Shown piece by piece: positions 1-10,654 of a stretch of DNA of 64,000 nt (positions are counted from its first letter, which is position 1; each line of letters opens with the position of its first letter). The notes below the pieces were generated by a model. It had not been told where the DNA came from. It worked only from the letters and a program-made list of their open reading frames with translations, and made no database searches. The translations under genes and the position numbers were made by a program. Source of the DNA: Isoetes taiwanensis (lineage: Eukaryota > Streptophyta > Lycopodiopsida > Isoetales > Isoetaceae); assembly GCA_021234155.1 (NCBI GenBank), contig JAJEKV010000085.1, positions 1,806,896-1,870,895 of the forward strand, read 5' to 3'.

Positions 1-1127
1 CAAGTTGGAGGAACATTGATACAAGCCACGTTTAGTGCAATCTTCGATACAGGAACAACGCTCACTTACTTGCCAACTGAGATTTATGATGCTATTACCA
101 CTTCAGTAAGAAGTGCTTTGATTTGTTTGATTATCTGCTGTCAATGGAAGCCATTGTTCCAATGACATCATAATGTTTTCTTTCTTCACAAAAGAAAATA
201 AGGCCTTTTTATCATAACTTCCTATTTTACAGTTTGATCAACAAATTCAACTCCAGCGTGTCCAAATTTCAAACGAGTCAGAACTTTACAACTTTTGCTA
301 CCAGGTGGAGTAAGTTCATCGATTGAGACCTTTTTTTTTTCTTTATTTGAGAAGATAGTCACATCTCTGGGCCATAATTCCATTATGGTTTCATTTGAGA
401 AGATGGAAAATGACCTCTAATCTGTCTTATCAAATGACTAGTTCAAGCATAAAAAGTGTGCCTGCGCTGATATTAAACTTCACTGGGGGTGCTGATTACA
501 ATGTGGAAAGTCCATATATTGGCTTTGTCAATAAAAAGGTTAGTCTTACATAGTGTGTGAGACTTTATAAAAACAAAGTTTTCTGACCATATTCTATATA
601 CTGGAGGATCTTTAGGATGAGTTAGTGGCGATATGTTTGGCAGTATTGAAGACAGATTCTGTGGCAATAATTGGCCGTACGTATCTTCAAATTTATATTC
701 AAAGTTATGTAAACCAAAACTCTATAAAGTATTTTGTGTTTTTAAAACAGAGAACTTTATGAATGGTTATAAATTCACATTTAACAGAGACACTCAGAAG
801 CTAGGATGGATAAACTCAACTTGTAAGTAGTCTCGTCTCAGTTAAAACATATGTTTTGTAAGTAACAAATAGTAAGGATATTAACATACTTGATACTGGA
901 TGATAGGTTATGACGAAAATGCCGAATCAACTGCTCCAGAGAAAGCTCCAGCACCGGGTAAAGCTCCAGCACCCAGTGTTAGGGCACCATCTCCGGAAGC
1001 ATCTTCGAGCTCTGGATCAGGTACGCATGCGCCATCAAGGACTCAGGCATCTTCAGGCCGGATGCGAAGAGCAGAGAGCATTCGTTGGTATGTTGCAGCG
1101 TTGTTATGTGTCCTATTGGCCATCTGA
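1..1127 (+). CDS. APF1-like aspartyl protease, 3' part (partial at window start)
   Basis: This is the C-terminal part of a plant pepsin-like (A1 family) aspartyl protease, a secretory-pathway endopeptidase. Six exons can be traced: 1-105, 233-309, 442-538, 616-676, 751-822 and 907-1127, all with GT/AG borders and compatible phases, giving 210 residues. The second catalytic motif is visible as AIFDTGTTLTYLP in the first exon. The family end motif appears as IIGQNFMNGYKFTFNR followed by LGWINSTCY. After it comes a Pro/Ala/Ser-rich linker and a hydrophobic C-terminus (WYVAALLCVLLAI), which suggests membrane or GPI attachment. The first catalytic Asp and signal peptide lie left of the window. Exon phases match the complete paralogue at 40761-43177 one for one, so the two are tandem duplicates. 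The exon structure is by eye from splice consensus and paralogy. Confidence 0.9.
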
Positions 1128-1144
1128 AACATTCTTTCATTCCT

Positions 1145-1210
1145 TAGAGCACGATTGGTGCAATGCAATATATATTTCTAGAGCACGATTGGTGCAATGC
1201 AATATATATT
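1145..1210. repeat. Tandem 32-bp duplication in 3' flank
   Basis: Two near-identical 32-bp copies (1145-1176 and 1179-1210) just after the stop codon of the protease gene, probably within its 3' UTR. Confidence 0.8.
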
Positions 1211-1790
1211 GTGTATGAAATGTGTGCATGTTGCAATGCTTGGTACCATTTTTTGGGGTTGCCCATAGGGCAATCCACGCGGAGTGGCCGATAAAGGGCC
1301 ACGATTTAAGAATATTGTAGCATATCCTTTGTCTATGGTTGTTGACTTTTGGGATTCGAGGGACAATTAAAGACGGGTAAGACGATGTGGATTTTATCGG
1401 AGTCGGGTGGAAAGCAGAGATGCGATCTCCGCTCAAATTGGGCATGGAGGTCGACGATTTTTCCTAGGCCAGGATTTGGGACGGAAAGCTTATCCCTGGT
1501 TCTCTGAAAACTCTCGAGCTCTAGAGCACATGAATAGCGCTGATTTGGAGTTGAAAAGGGGTTCTTTTTCTTCTTACAAATACTCTGTTTTTTTGTTTCG
1601 TGTTCTGTTGATTTTGGCAAAACAAAAGCAAAAGGAGCGTTGTATATATTGGACGCCGTCATGTTTAAGCACGGGTATATCCGTCGTATATTAGTTGGTT
1701 AGAGCCACATAGTTGGTTAGAGCATGTGGCCGTTAAACATATTGTGTTTTGGTTGGAGTAGTTCAGTTGGTTCAGTCATGTTACTCTTTG
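1211..1790. other. Intergenic, unassigned, with tRNA-Asn-like fragments at its end
   Basis: No gene is supported. From about 1690 to 1790 there are partial tRNA-like pieces (AGTTGGTTAGAGC at 1699 and 1716 onward, TAGTTCAGTTGGTTCAG near 1759) that resemble the 5' half of the tRNA-Asn relic that follows. This may be a decayed tRNA cluster or a tRNA-derived SINE head. Confidence 0.5.
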
Positions 1791-1864
1791 GCTGGAGTAG
1801 CACAGTTGGTTAGAGTGTGTGGCTGTTAACCACAAGGCCGGAGCTTCGAGCCCTCCCTCTAGCG
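1791..1864 (+). pseudogene. tRNA-Asn(GUU)-like sequence, probably decayed
   Basis: A 74-nt cloverleaf can be drawn. The acceptor stem GCTGGAG pairs fully with CTCTAGC. The anticodon stem TGTGG/CCACA is perfect around loop CTGTTAA, giving anticodon GTT (Asn). Two defects argue against function: an A-A mismatch in the D stem, and a C-C mismatch at the position of the normally invariant G53-C61 pair of the T arm. It could be a tRNA pseudogene or the head of a tRNA-derived SINE. Confidence 0.65.
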
Positions 1865-2027
1865 AGCTTCTATTATTTAGAAGGCATCCCATAATGCAGA
1901 GGATAGCATCAAGTTTAACAAGTTATCTAGTTTAAACAGTTGGCGCACCACGATTTGGAAATATGGGGCCTCATATAAAAACAAGTCTAAGTCTACCCTT
2001 CCCTTCTCCCCCCCTTTCACCAACAAA

Positions 2028-2107
2028 GAATAGAAACCAAAGATAAAAATAACGAAAGATAAAAATAAGGAAATAGAAATAGAGAGGAAGGAAGGAAGGA
2101 AGGAAGT
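2028..2107. repeat. A-rich flank duplicated on the other side of the LINE, plus (GGAA)n
   Basis: The sequence AATAGAAACCAAAGATAAAA and following AGGAAATAGAAATAGAGAGG recurs at about 4803-4847 on the far side of the LINE. The pair is a candidate long target-site duplication. A short (GGAA)n run lies at 2085-2107. Confidence 0.6.
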
Positions 2108-4795
2108 TTATTTTAACGTCCACGGAGGCCAGAGGCCTATGAGACGGCACAGAACAGGCAAAAAAGCCAAAAACCCCAACACCAAAAACAAACAATATAA
2201 CTGTACAGTAGAACCCTACTACCGGGATGAAAAACCCCCACTTGGGAGGAAAAACCCTAACAAGAGGCTCTCAAATACCATGCCCCGAGAAGAGCAAGTC
2301 GGACGGTAGAAATCTGCGGGATGTAAGCTCCCGGTCGGCTACCATAGGTGATGCGAAAATCCGATGTAGCGGTGTGTCGAGCATCTAAGATCGGTGTGCC
2401 TTTGCCGGACATGGGCATATCTTTGGGCACCCACCGGAGGGCATGGTGCTCATCCTCTATCACGTGCATCTCACAACACCGACATATCCTCTCCTCCACG
2501 GGGATCCCGGTACGCCATTCACCCCCAAATGCGACTGTCTCAATTACGAGGTAATGGGAACCCGTCCTTATGGCGGCAATAGCTCTCCGTTTCTTCACAG
2601 AGATGTGTGCTTTCAACCGATGGGGTCCATGCTCAAGGCCGGGATTAATCGGCGTGATAGTGCTCTGTCTTGGGCTTTGCAAGAGTAGAGGCATCCCACA
2701 GTGGCGGCATAGCCCGCATCCAATTGCCCATTCTGCGCCGAATGCGCGGTGCCACCATCTGTTGGTAATCCATAGACCACCTCCTAAACCATCCCTTACG
2801 ATTGCTGCGTGCCATACCCTCTTCATTGCATTTGGGGCCTAGCGTTAACAACACGGCGACTGGGGGGGCAAGCGATGCTCATCCATCCCATCCACCTTAT
2901 GGAAGCAAGTAAGATGCCTTCGCGCATAGCGAGAATCTTTGTAAAGGCGAAACCCCGTCTCATACAACAAAATCGATCACGATGCGGTGTCCTTCACTCC
3001 CAAGCTATAGGTCAAGAAAGCTTTACGCACCCTTTCCAACCTATCCCACGTATTTTTGCTAACTGCTGGGCCCCAAGCCTCCACCCCATATAGCGAGCAC
3101 CAAGCTCAACCAAAGCTCTAAACGGTGTGCTCTCCTCGCCCGATCCGCAGAGATCTATCCCAGGCAACACGCGTTTTGCCTTTGCATATAAAGCCTTCCG
3201 GCTGACTGGCTCTTCTCTCCACACACTCATCCCACGATGTTAGTAGTGAAATCAATTCCCGGATACTTGAAGCTCCGCACCATCTCCACTTCACGTCCCT
3301 CGTAATAGAACTCCCGGGATAGGGTGTTGCGAGGACAGGATCGCGAGAAGCTTAGTTTTGTGCAAGTTCACTTGTCATTCCCGCCCCCCACGTAACCCAC
3401 CGGGGGCATCCAAATCTTCTTTGCATATCACCGGGCCGGTGTGAGCTAGCAAAGCTACATCATCCGCATATATAGTAACTGGGCTCCACGAGGTCGTCGA
3501 TCGGATAATTGCACCCCTGCTCCCCATGGTGCTTTGCATCCACGTCTCCAAGCTATCAATATACAACCCAAAAGCGTTGGAGACAACGGGCAGCCCCCGC
3601 TTAACTCCCATAGTGCTAGCTACCCACGCCGATCCTCATAAGGCGGTCGGCGGCATAAATCCCATCATAAAGCTGGTGCACCACATTACGCAACTCCCCG
3701 TGGAACTTCGCAATTCTTGCAACCTACTGCCCGCAGTATGTCTCTGGGGACGGTATCATATCATGGTCTTAAAATCTACAAAGCAAAGACAATACAAGTC
3801 ACATCGCTCATTCCGGCTTGCCTCCATCAACACTCTCAAAGTGAAGATATGGTCGGTTAGTGGAGTGAGGTTTGAAAAGCTTTGCTGACCAATTGCGCAC
3901 CCACGCCTCCTCGGCCCACTTAGTAAAGTTTCTTCTCCACCACCCCCCAAGAGCTTTGCAAGCGGCGAGCTTACCATAATCATCCGGTAATTCGCCGGCT
4001 CATCCAGATATTACCGGCTTTATGAGCAGGAACAACCTTACTAACCATCCACTCACGGGGGAGCCCCTCGCTCGAGCACGGTTAATGATCACCGTCGGGG
4101 GCCCTACCACAGATGGGCCACCCCATTTCAACATTTCGGCTGCGGCCCTGTAAATCCTTTGCCTTGCCATTCGCGGATGCACGAGACCTTCTTTGAACAT
4201 CCTCCCGCGTGAGCTGCGGCACCTCTCCTACGATCCGGGACCACGGCATTAGCTCTGGCCGGGTCATATAACTCCCCATAGGTGCATCCATTGCTCCACA
4301 CTTACATTACCGACCACACGGCGCTTCTTATATAACACCTTCGCCAAAAAGCTTTTGGCTCGCCATGAGCATGTCAAGCGAGCGCCCACGGGTTTTACGC
4401 CATGTATCTCCCCTTCTTGGCTTTTAGGAAGAGCTTATAGTCTTGCGGGGGCGTGGCGCAATCAGGATCTATGACCAAAGCGCGGTGGCTCTTTAGAGCC
4501 TTGCAATCAGCATCAAACCACGGGTTCTCAGGAAAATGCGTGGTGTCCCTCCTTGGAGGGCCCTTCACTGCAAAGGAAGCCTCAGCAGCTGCAAGCAGCG
4601 CCCTCACCAGCCATGCACACCTGTCTTGCAGTGTGTAGAAGCTATCAAACCCCTGTAATTCCTGCACCAACACAGATTCATATTGTCCCTGCTTCTGATA
4701 GCGTGGGATGTATGGTAACCCTCCACGCCCCCTTTGCAGTGTCTCCGCTATTGAGTGCTCCCAATTCAGCGTGACATAAAGAATGAAGAAACGAA
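2108..4795 (-). mobile_element. LINE (non-LTR retrotransposon), frameshifted
   Basis: Reading the minus strand, 4883-4395 encodes the linker between endonuclease and reverse transcriptase. Degenerate RT follows to about 3375, with a FVDFK motif near 3770, a GVKRGLP motif and the catalytic YADDVALLA motif near 3460. The 2826-2257 stretch holds the C-terminal cysteine/histidine cluster (RICRCCEMHVIEDEHH). Several frames are needed, so the copy is dead. The endonuclease domain is missing, which indicates 5' truncation. The putative 3' UTR (2108-2256) shares a GTCCACRGAG...TGGCCTATG block and a short hairpin with the LINE fragment at 55.6 kb, so both belong to related families. Confidence 0.85.
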
Positions 4796-4802
4796 GGAAA
4801 AA

Positions 4803-4847
4803 ATAGAAACCAAAGATAAAAATAAGGAAATAGAAATAGAGAGGATG
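4803..4847. repeat. Second copy of the A-rich LINE flank
   Basis: Matches 2028-2090 in the same orientation and brackets the LINE between them. Confidence 0.6.
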
Positions 4848-4895
4848 AAGAAATGAAGGAAAAAATAGGAGCACCTTTTGCATCTACTTGACACT

Positions 4896-5500
4896 AAAGG
4901 ATTTAGAGCTATAGAGGTTATTAAATTATTCCTAACCTTATGAGCAATAGTCTAGCAATGTATCGAGTTAATAACAAACCATTGAGTTTTTAATTAATAA
5001 TTGTGCTACAGTGAAATCAATGTAGAACTGCGATTGATCCACTGTAGATGGATTGACTGTACACTCGACAACACAATCTCCTTCTGATCCTATTCTTCTA
5101 TAAACAATCTGTATATGTCAATCATCCATAGATAAAGCTTCACCTTGGATTTAACTTGGTCGATCTGGTCGTTGTGCCGGACCGGCAGTTTGAATACTAA
5201 AAGGGCTCCAATCCTAAATTGCTAACACGCGTAATTCTTGCTTCCTGCTATATAAGGGCCTATACATAAAAGCCCTAAACTCCAATGGTCATATAATAAT
5301 CAATCATGACCATACAACCTAGGTTAACCTAGATGATATAATGTCATATGATTATGCATCAATATTATACAAGGCAGGGCTATAGATCCACATGCAATGA
5401 CTGAAACTGAAGTCCAATAATTATGCATTGCTTTAACATGATAGCAAATTATCTTTCCCACTTCATGTTAACAACAGTGCACTGTATTTGCTAATTCAAT
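4896..5500. other. Probable 3' untranslated/LTR remnant of the copia element
   Basis: Lies directly downstream (minus strand) of the copia RNase H end. It is AT-rich and no ORF is supported. No intact LTR border or TSD could be fixed. Confidence 0.35.
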
Positions 5501-7035
5501 GTGACAAACCTTACTTTTGGAAGTGCCTTAGTCAAGATATCAGCTATTTGATTTGAACTGTTTACATAGCTTAACTTTATCAGCCCCTTCTCCACAACCT
5601 CTCTAATAAAATGTAGTTCTAGCTCTATATGGACCTTTCATGTAATATTGGATCTTTGGACATAGCAATACAACGTATTGTCATAGAGCATTTCAGTTGG
5701 TGTGGCTTGTTCAAAGCTAAGTTGTAACGGGCCCATGGTAGACCGCTCGAGTATTCGAACCTTGAATGTGCCTGTGGGGCATTCCCGAGACACCGGCATA
5801 AATGGGTAGAAGCGACTACTCATAAACGTCTAGACGGTTTTGCCCAGTTGGTTAAGGGCATGCCGGTTAGGAACGTTACAGTTGGTATCAGAGCAGGTCT
5901 CGAGTTCGAGTCTCCATGGGTGCCTATATGCATGGGTAATTTGCAAAGACTTGGTAATCATTGTGATATGGTATAGCCTTGGATGCTCGAGGATGAGCAT
6001 AGTTCTAGTGGGAGAGACTGTAACGGGCCCATGGTAGACCGCTCGAGTATTCGAACCTTGAATGTGCCTGTGGGGCGTTCCCGAGACACCGGCATAAATG
6101 GGTAGAAGCGACTACTCATAAACGTCTAGACGGTTTTGCCCAGTTGGTTAAGGGCATGCCGGTTAGGAACGTTACATAAGTTCTATAATCAGTTTTCTTT
6201 CCCACACGAGTTCCTTTGCAACTAGAGTGGCAGATGCATGTTTTTCTTTTGCACTAGACCTAGCATTGGAGGCTTGCTTTTTACATTTCCAAGCTATTGG
6301 TGCACCTCCCAAGAATACCAAATATCTAGATGATGTTGACTTCCTCTGATCAAGATCCTCTCTCCAGTCTGCATCACAGTATGCCTTCAACTTTGAACCT
6401 TTTGTGCAATAGTTAATTCCATAGTTTGTTGTACCCTTAAGATATCTAAGGACTCTCTTGGCTGCAGTCCAGTGTTCCTTTCCAAGATCATTCAAATATC
6501 TACTAAGCATATTTACAACACATGCAATATCAGGCCTTGACCAATTTGCTACATAAGCTAAACAACCAACTAAGGACATGTATAGGATAATTTGCATTTT
6601 TCTTCTTTCCTTTTTAGTTTTAGGCTTGTTGCCTGGAACCACAGGTGTCTTAAACACCTTGCAATTATTCATCTTGAATCTTTCTAGCATGGATGTAATC
6701 TATCTTTCTCGAGTTAATTTCAGCGTGTTGCTCACTCTGTCTTTATGTACTTGAACACCCCAAAACTTCTTTAATTATCCTAGTTCTGTCATTTGAAACT
6801 TTTTGTTCAGTACTTGTTTCCAATGATCCAAGACTTTAACTACCTTAGATATCATACCATTATATTATCATCCAAATAAAGTGCAATTATGCACCACTCA
6901 CCTTCAATCTGAATTTCGTACAGGTTTCCATAATTTTTTAGTTTAATAAAATCTTGTTCTCTGAGATAATTGTCTGTACACTTATGTCACTCTCTTGTGA
7001 TTGTTTTAAACCATAAAGCAATAACTTGGGATCTT
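5500..7035 (-). pseudogene. Ty1/copia pol remnant (RT end and RNase H), split by a TRIM
   Basis: The minus-strand ORF 6690-6172 is the copia RT/RNase H junction: RPDIACVVNMLSRYL, then KRVLRYLKGT, then the RNase H motif AYCDADWREDLDQRKSTS. Upstream, 7035-6700 keeps degenerate RT (LLLYGLKQS). Downstream of the TRIM insertion the RNase H end resumes (AMLYDN-type block, then HFIREVVEKGLIKL and QIADILTKALPK) at about 5715-5510. The RT catalytic region is largely lost, so only a 3' fragment survives. The TRIM interrupts the RNase H coding sequence and leaves a TAAGT duplication. Confidence 0.85.
5723..6176 (+). mobile_element. TRIM (miniature LTR retrotransposon), complete, 454 bp
   Basis: Two 158-bp terminal repeats (5723-5880 and 6019-6176) differ at one visible base. 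Both begin TGTAACG and end CGTTACA. The internal region is only 138 bp. It starts with a primer site TGGTATCAGAGC (5883-5894) complementary to plant initiator-Met tRNA and ends with a short purine run (GTGGGAGAGA). A 5-bp duplication TAAGT (5718-5722 and 6177-6181) flanks it. It has no coding capacity. The near-identical repeats indicate a young, trans-mobilised element. Confidence 0.93.
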
Positions 7036-7908
7036 CTGGTTTGGCTGAAAATCTTTTTGGAAATTTTTTTTAAGTTGTTTCCTATGATTTTGAGGGTTTT
7101 TGGCCGACGGAAAAACTTATCGATTGACAAAAATCATAGAGAATTCTATTATTATTTCTTCTTGGATTTCCACTCTTCTTCGATTGAGAGGCCAATACAG
7201 AGAAACCCGCATGCATCTGCATGGCATTCATGTGGATATCTTCAATGGGATTTCTAATACATGATGGATTGATGAAAAGCTTCTGCTTCTTCCAATCCTA
7301 ATTGAGTTGCATGTTGGCATTTGCTGCTTACAACAAATTTGCTTTTTGGGTCGATTTTAGTGAGTAGGGTTTTGCCTTTTGGTCTGTGCAATGGCCATGG
7401 ATGAAGAAACATTCATTCATGATTTGGTTTGGAGCAGATTTATGGTAAGGTCTCAAAAAAATCTATGGTTTTTGAAGTTCCAAATACTTATGTACGTTGG
7501 TTTAGATGCATATCTGTTTAGGTTTTTCTCTTTCATTCACTCTTGACAGTTTTCCATTACTAATTGCTAAGCTGAATCCTCATGATTGGTTCTATCTTCA
7601 TTTTTCTATAGAATATTGCTGCAAGCCCATATTATTGAGGGGAAGACCAATATTTGATACTCATAATGCAGTTCTAATGCTTCAGGTTCTCGCATTACAG
7701 AGGTAAGCTGATTGGTATCAACAAATATACACTAGTTTTCTAGGCACTGGCTTTTATCAGGAGCGGGTTCTTGCATTACCGAGGTAAGCTCATTGATATC
7801 AACAAATATTCACTAGTTTTCTAGGCACTGGCTTTTATCATTGTTGTCGTTATCAAAAGAAAGGAAGATGGCTCTTAGAGTAGATGGGTAGAACTCAAGT
7901 AGCACCTT
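7036..7908. other. Unassigned AT-rich stretch with a 75-bp tandem duplication
   Basis: No gene is supported. 7685-7759 and 7766-7840 are near-identical 75-bp direct copies. The stretch ends at the left border of the DIRS element. Confidence 0.6.
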
Positions 7909-8007
7909 ACCACCCTCATGGGCATCTCTTAAACAACTCAAAACAGAATACATGCTGAACCACCCTCATGGGCATCTCTTAAACAACTCAAAACAGAATA
8001 CATGCTG
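7909..8007. repeat. DIRS repeat B2, two tandem 49-bp copies
   Basis: 7909-7957 and 7959-8007 carry the same unit (CCACCCTCATGGGCATCTCT and onward) as B1 at 8844-8892. They lie at the putative 3' end of the element. Confidence 0.75.
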
Positions 8008-8027
8008 CTTGCTGAATCAATGAAACC

Positions 8028-8090
8028 ATTATAATCGGGATTAAAAAACCTCGCCCTTTCGGGTTTTCGAGGAAAAACCCTAATCATAAT
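8028..8090. other. Conserved hairpin core (copy 1)
   Basis: GGGATTAAAAAACCTCG and CGAGGAAAAACCCTAAT fold back around CCCTTTCGGG, with outer arms ATTATNATC that pair with each other. The same core recurs at 9494-9558 and, more diverged, at 55671-55736. Confidence 0.6.
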
Positions 8091-8291
8091 AGGATCATTA
8101 ACCAGGCTAGGTTTCTAACGATGTAACAAATTACCCTCAGGCCTACTAGCCTTGTTGGGATGAGTACATAGGTATGGAACATGCTAACTGACATGAAGAA
8201 TAGAACAAAGTTCGTGCATAAACCGTAACAATCTTCAGACAAGGGACTAGGATCCACTCTCAACTTGACAGATCAATTACTGCATCCTCCC

Positions 8292-8534
8292 AGCTTGGTA
8301 TCTGCAAAAACAAAAGGAAAAATAAGCTAAAAAAGGCCCCTCGGGCTCATCCAGGCTCTAGGATCTCCCCATAGGCACAAGGGCCCACAAGACTCTAGGT
8401 TCTCTAACTAAGCAGCTTGGTATCTGCAAAACAAAAGGAAAAATAAGCTAAAAAAGGCCCTTCAGGCTCATCCAGGCTCTAGGGCCTCCCCATAGGCACA
8501 AGGGCCCACAAGACTCTAGGGTCTCCAACTAAGC
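8292..8534. repeat. 122-bp tandem duplication inside the DIRS 3' region
   Basis: 8292-8413 and 8414-8534 are near-identical direct copies lying between repeats A2 and B2. Confidence 0.85.
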
Positions 8535-8634
8535 AAAAGGGCTTCCATCCAGGCGCTAAGGCCAACAACTGGCAAGAAAGCCTCCAACTGGCACTAGGGC
8601 CAACAACCAAGGAAAATACCTTTATGACAAAAGA

Positions 8635-8805
8635 AAACTCCAAGAAGAAGAGATGCACGTTGAGGAGCTGATGAAGGAAACAGACGAGACTAGGGACCTA
8701 AAATAGGGGAGATATCGCAAAGGACAAAATAACTGTCAAGCAACTACCTAGTAGTTCAAGAACTTCATTTACCTTCAATTCCATGAAAATGAAGGTAAAT
8801 GTCAT
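8635..8805. repeat. DIRS repeat A2
   Basis: About 171 bp, nearly identical to A1 at 34736-34907, in the same orientation. Its end contains a palindrome (CATTTACCTTCA and TGAAGGTAAATG). Confidence 0.88.
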
Positions 8806-8843
8806 TTCTAGAACTACTAGAAATGGAAAAACCACGGAAAAGA

Positions 8844-8892
8844 ACCACCCTCATGGGCATCTCTTAAACAACTCAAAACAGAATACATGCTG
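8844..8892. repeat. DIRS repeat B1
   Basis: Third copy of the 49-bp unit found at 7909-8007. It sits between the recombinase gene and A2, as the split-repeat model predicts. Confidence 0.75.
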
Positions 8893-9302
8893 GAAAAAGA
8901 GGCAGGTAAAGTGAGTACCGCTAGAAGCACCGAACTCTAGTAGAGCTCTTGAGACTTCAATTGAGGCAAGGCCCAGAGAGCGAGAAACTAGAAGCTGTTC
9001 ATGTAATGCTGGAATCACATAGCCATCTTTAGCAGACTCAGAGGACCAACGGCCATGGGCTTTAAATAAACGATCTGGAACGTTAAAAGCTGCGGCAGTA
9101 GTAGCTCCACCCCGCCTACCAGAATGTGTACCAAAAGCATCAGGGTCTTCTCCAATAGATTGTAAGCAATATCGAAACCATGAACGGAGGGTGGAATAAG
9201 AGATCACTTTCTTACGGAGAGAAGTGCCAGAAGAGGAGCAATGAATACCACGAAACAGAAAACCGCCTGATGGACCATCCAAAGCTCTAAATTCTAGAAT
9301 GG

Positions 9303-9905
9303 GACTCGCATGAAACCAACAAACCGCCCCTAGACTTGCTTCTCATTCATCTCAGCAGATTTTCTACAATGGTGGATAGTGGGTAGCCGCACACATGCGA
9401 ACTACCCATAAAAATAAAGGGAAAATCCAATTATATCATTTGGACCCCAACAAAATACAATGCTAATAGAGATCATTAGTGTACTGCTTAAAAGCTTATC
9501 ACCGGGATTAAAAAACCCCGCCCTTTCGGGTTTTCGAGGAAAAACCCTAGTGATAAGCCTTCGGCAAGGGGCTTGGACAAACGGAAGGCATAAAAATCGC
9601 TCCCAAAACCCACGAATGGAAAAGTCGAAACAGATGCCGTTCGCTAACCTGTACCTGCACATCACCAACAAAAACAACAAGACAAAACAAACCTCCCAGT
9701 GGAGGGCTGATTCTGTAGCGTGCCACGCGATAAAAATACAATAACAAAGAAGGGGGGGAGGGTGGGTTCAAAGAGAATAAGGTACTGCTGAGAGAGAAGA
9801 GGAAGCGCCGATGAGAAGTCGAAGCAGAAACGCGCCTAAAATAGCGAACTCCCAAGCAGAATGGGCATGCGCCGCCCGCATGCATGCAAAACATGCATGC
9901 TCGTC
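9303..9905. mobile_element. About 600-bp insertion in the recombinase gene, unclassified
   Basis: The reading frame of the recombinase breaks on both sides of this segment. The sequence CATTCTAG/CTAGAATG lies at each junction (near 9296 and 9910), and its palindromic nature blurs the exact border. It holds a pyrimidine-rich stretch on the minus strand and a strong hairpin at 9494-9558. No coding domain is recognised. It may be a SINE-like or non-autonomous element. Confidence 0.5.
9494..9558. other. Strong hairpin (copy 2 of conserved core)
   Basis: Nine-base arms GCTTATCAC and GTGATAAGC pair perfectly around a core of GGGATTAAAAAACC, CCCTTTCGGG and GAGGAAAAACCC. The core matches 8028-8090 while the arms differ yet still pair. 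Confidence 0.7.
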
Positions 9906-10654
9906 CCATTCTAGAATGGCGATCCGATGTCTCGGATCGATGGGATTTTCCCATACGGATAAGGCGCTCAAGCAATTGAACTGGACAGTATGGGCCCCCC
10001 AAACGAGCAATAGAAACCCAAGAGCCAACAACACTTTGATCAGTTTTAGAGGATCGGATGTAAAGGCTAGCATGAGAAGGGAAGAAAATGATTTCATGCC
10101 AATGTAAAGAAAGCAACTCTGAGCTACGCAAGAATGCAGAGAAAGCTAGGACAAGAGCCGTGCAGCGCATGACATCCAACAATGTAGCTAAAGGTCCCGC
10201 AAAGGTATCAATAATCTTCCTGACCATGTGGGGTAACAAAGGTTGCTTCTTGTTGATACTAGAGGAAGTGTTACGTTTGGCTAGATGACAGACTAGGGAA
10301 ACAAGAGGGTGCTCAGTAGGTTTACTCAGACCAGCAAGCTGGTGATGGAAAGCAATGGATGCTAAGATGTTATTGACTCGTGCAAGAGATGGTGAGGATG
10401 ACAAAATCTTAGTGATGTAAAGACAAATAGTCATAGCAGACGTGGGCAAAAAGGAGAGGCTCTTAGACAAGCACCAGGCCTTAAACTCGTACCATGGTTG
10501 TCGGTAAGCTTTTAAGGTGTTTGGTGCCCTCGTACTTAAAGTATAAACCTTCAATAGGGACATTAAATGGCATATCTCCGCATCTGAATTATCCATTGAC
10601 ATCCAAAACTGAGAATTGAAAACATCTGAAACAAAAAACACAAAACTCACCATG

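Noticed and set aside
1791-1864. Functional tRNA-Asn gene
   Set aside because: Mismatches at the conserved G53-C61 pair and in the D stem make function unlikely.
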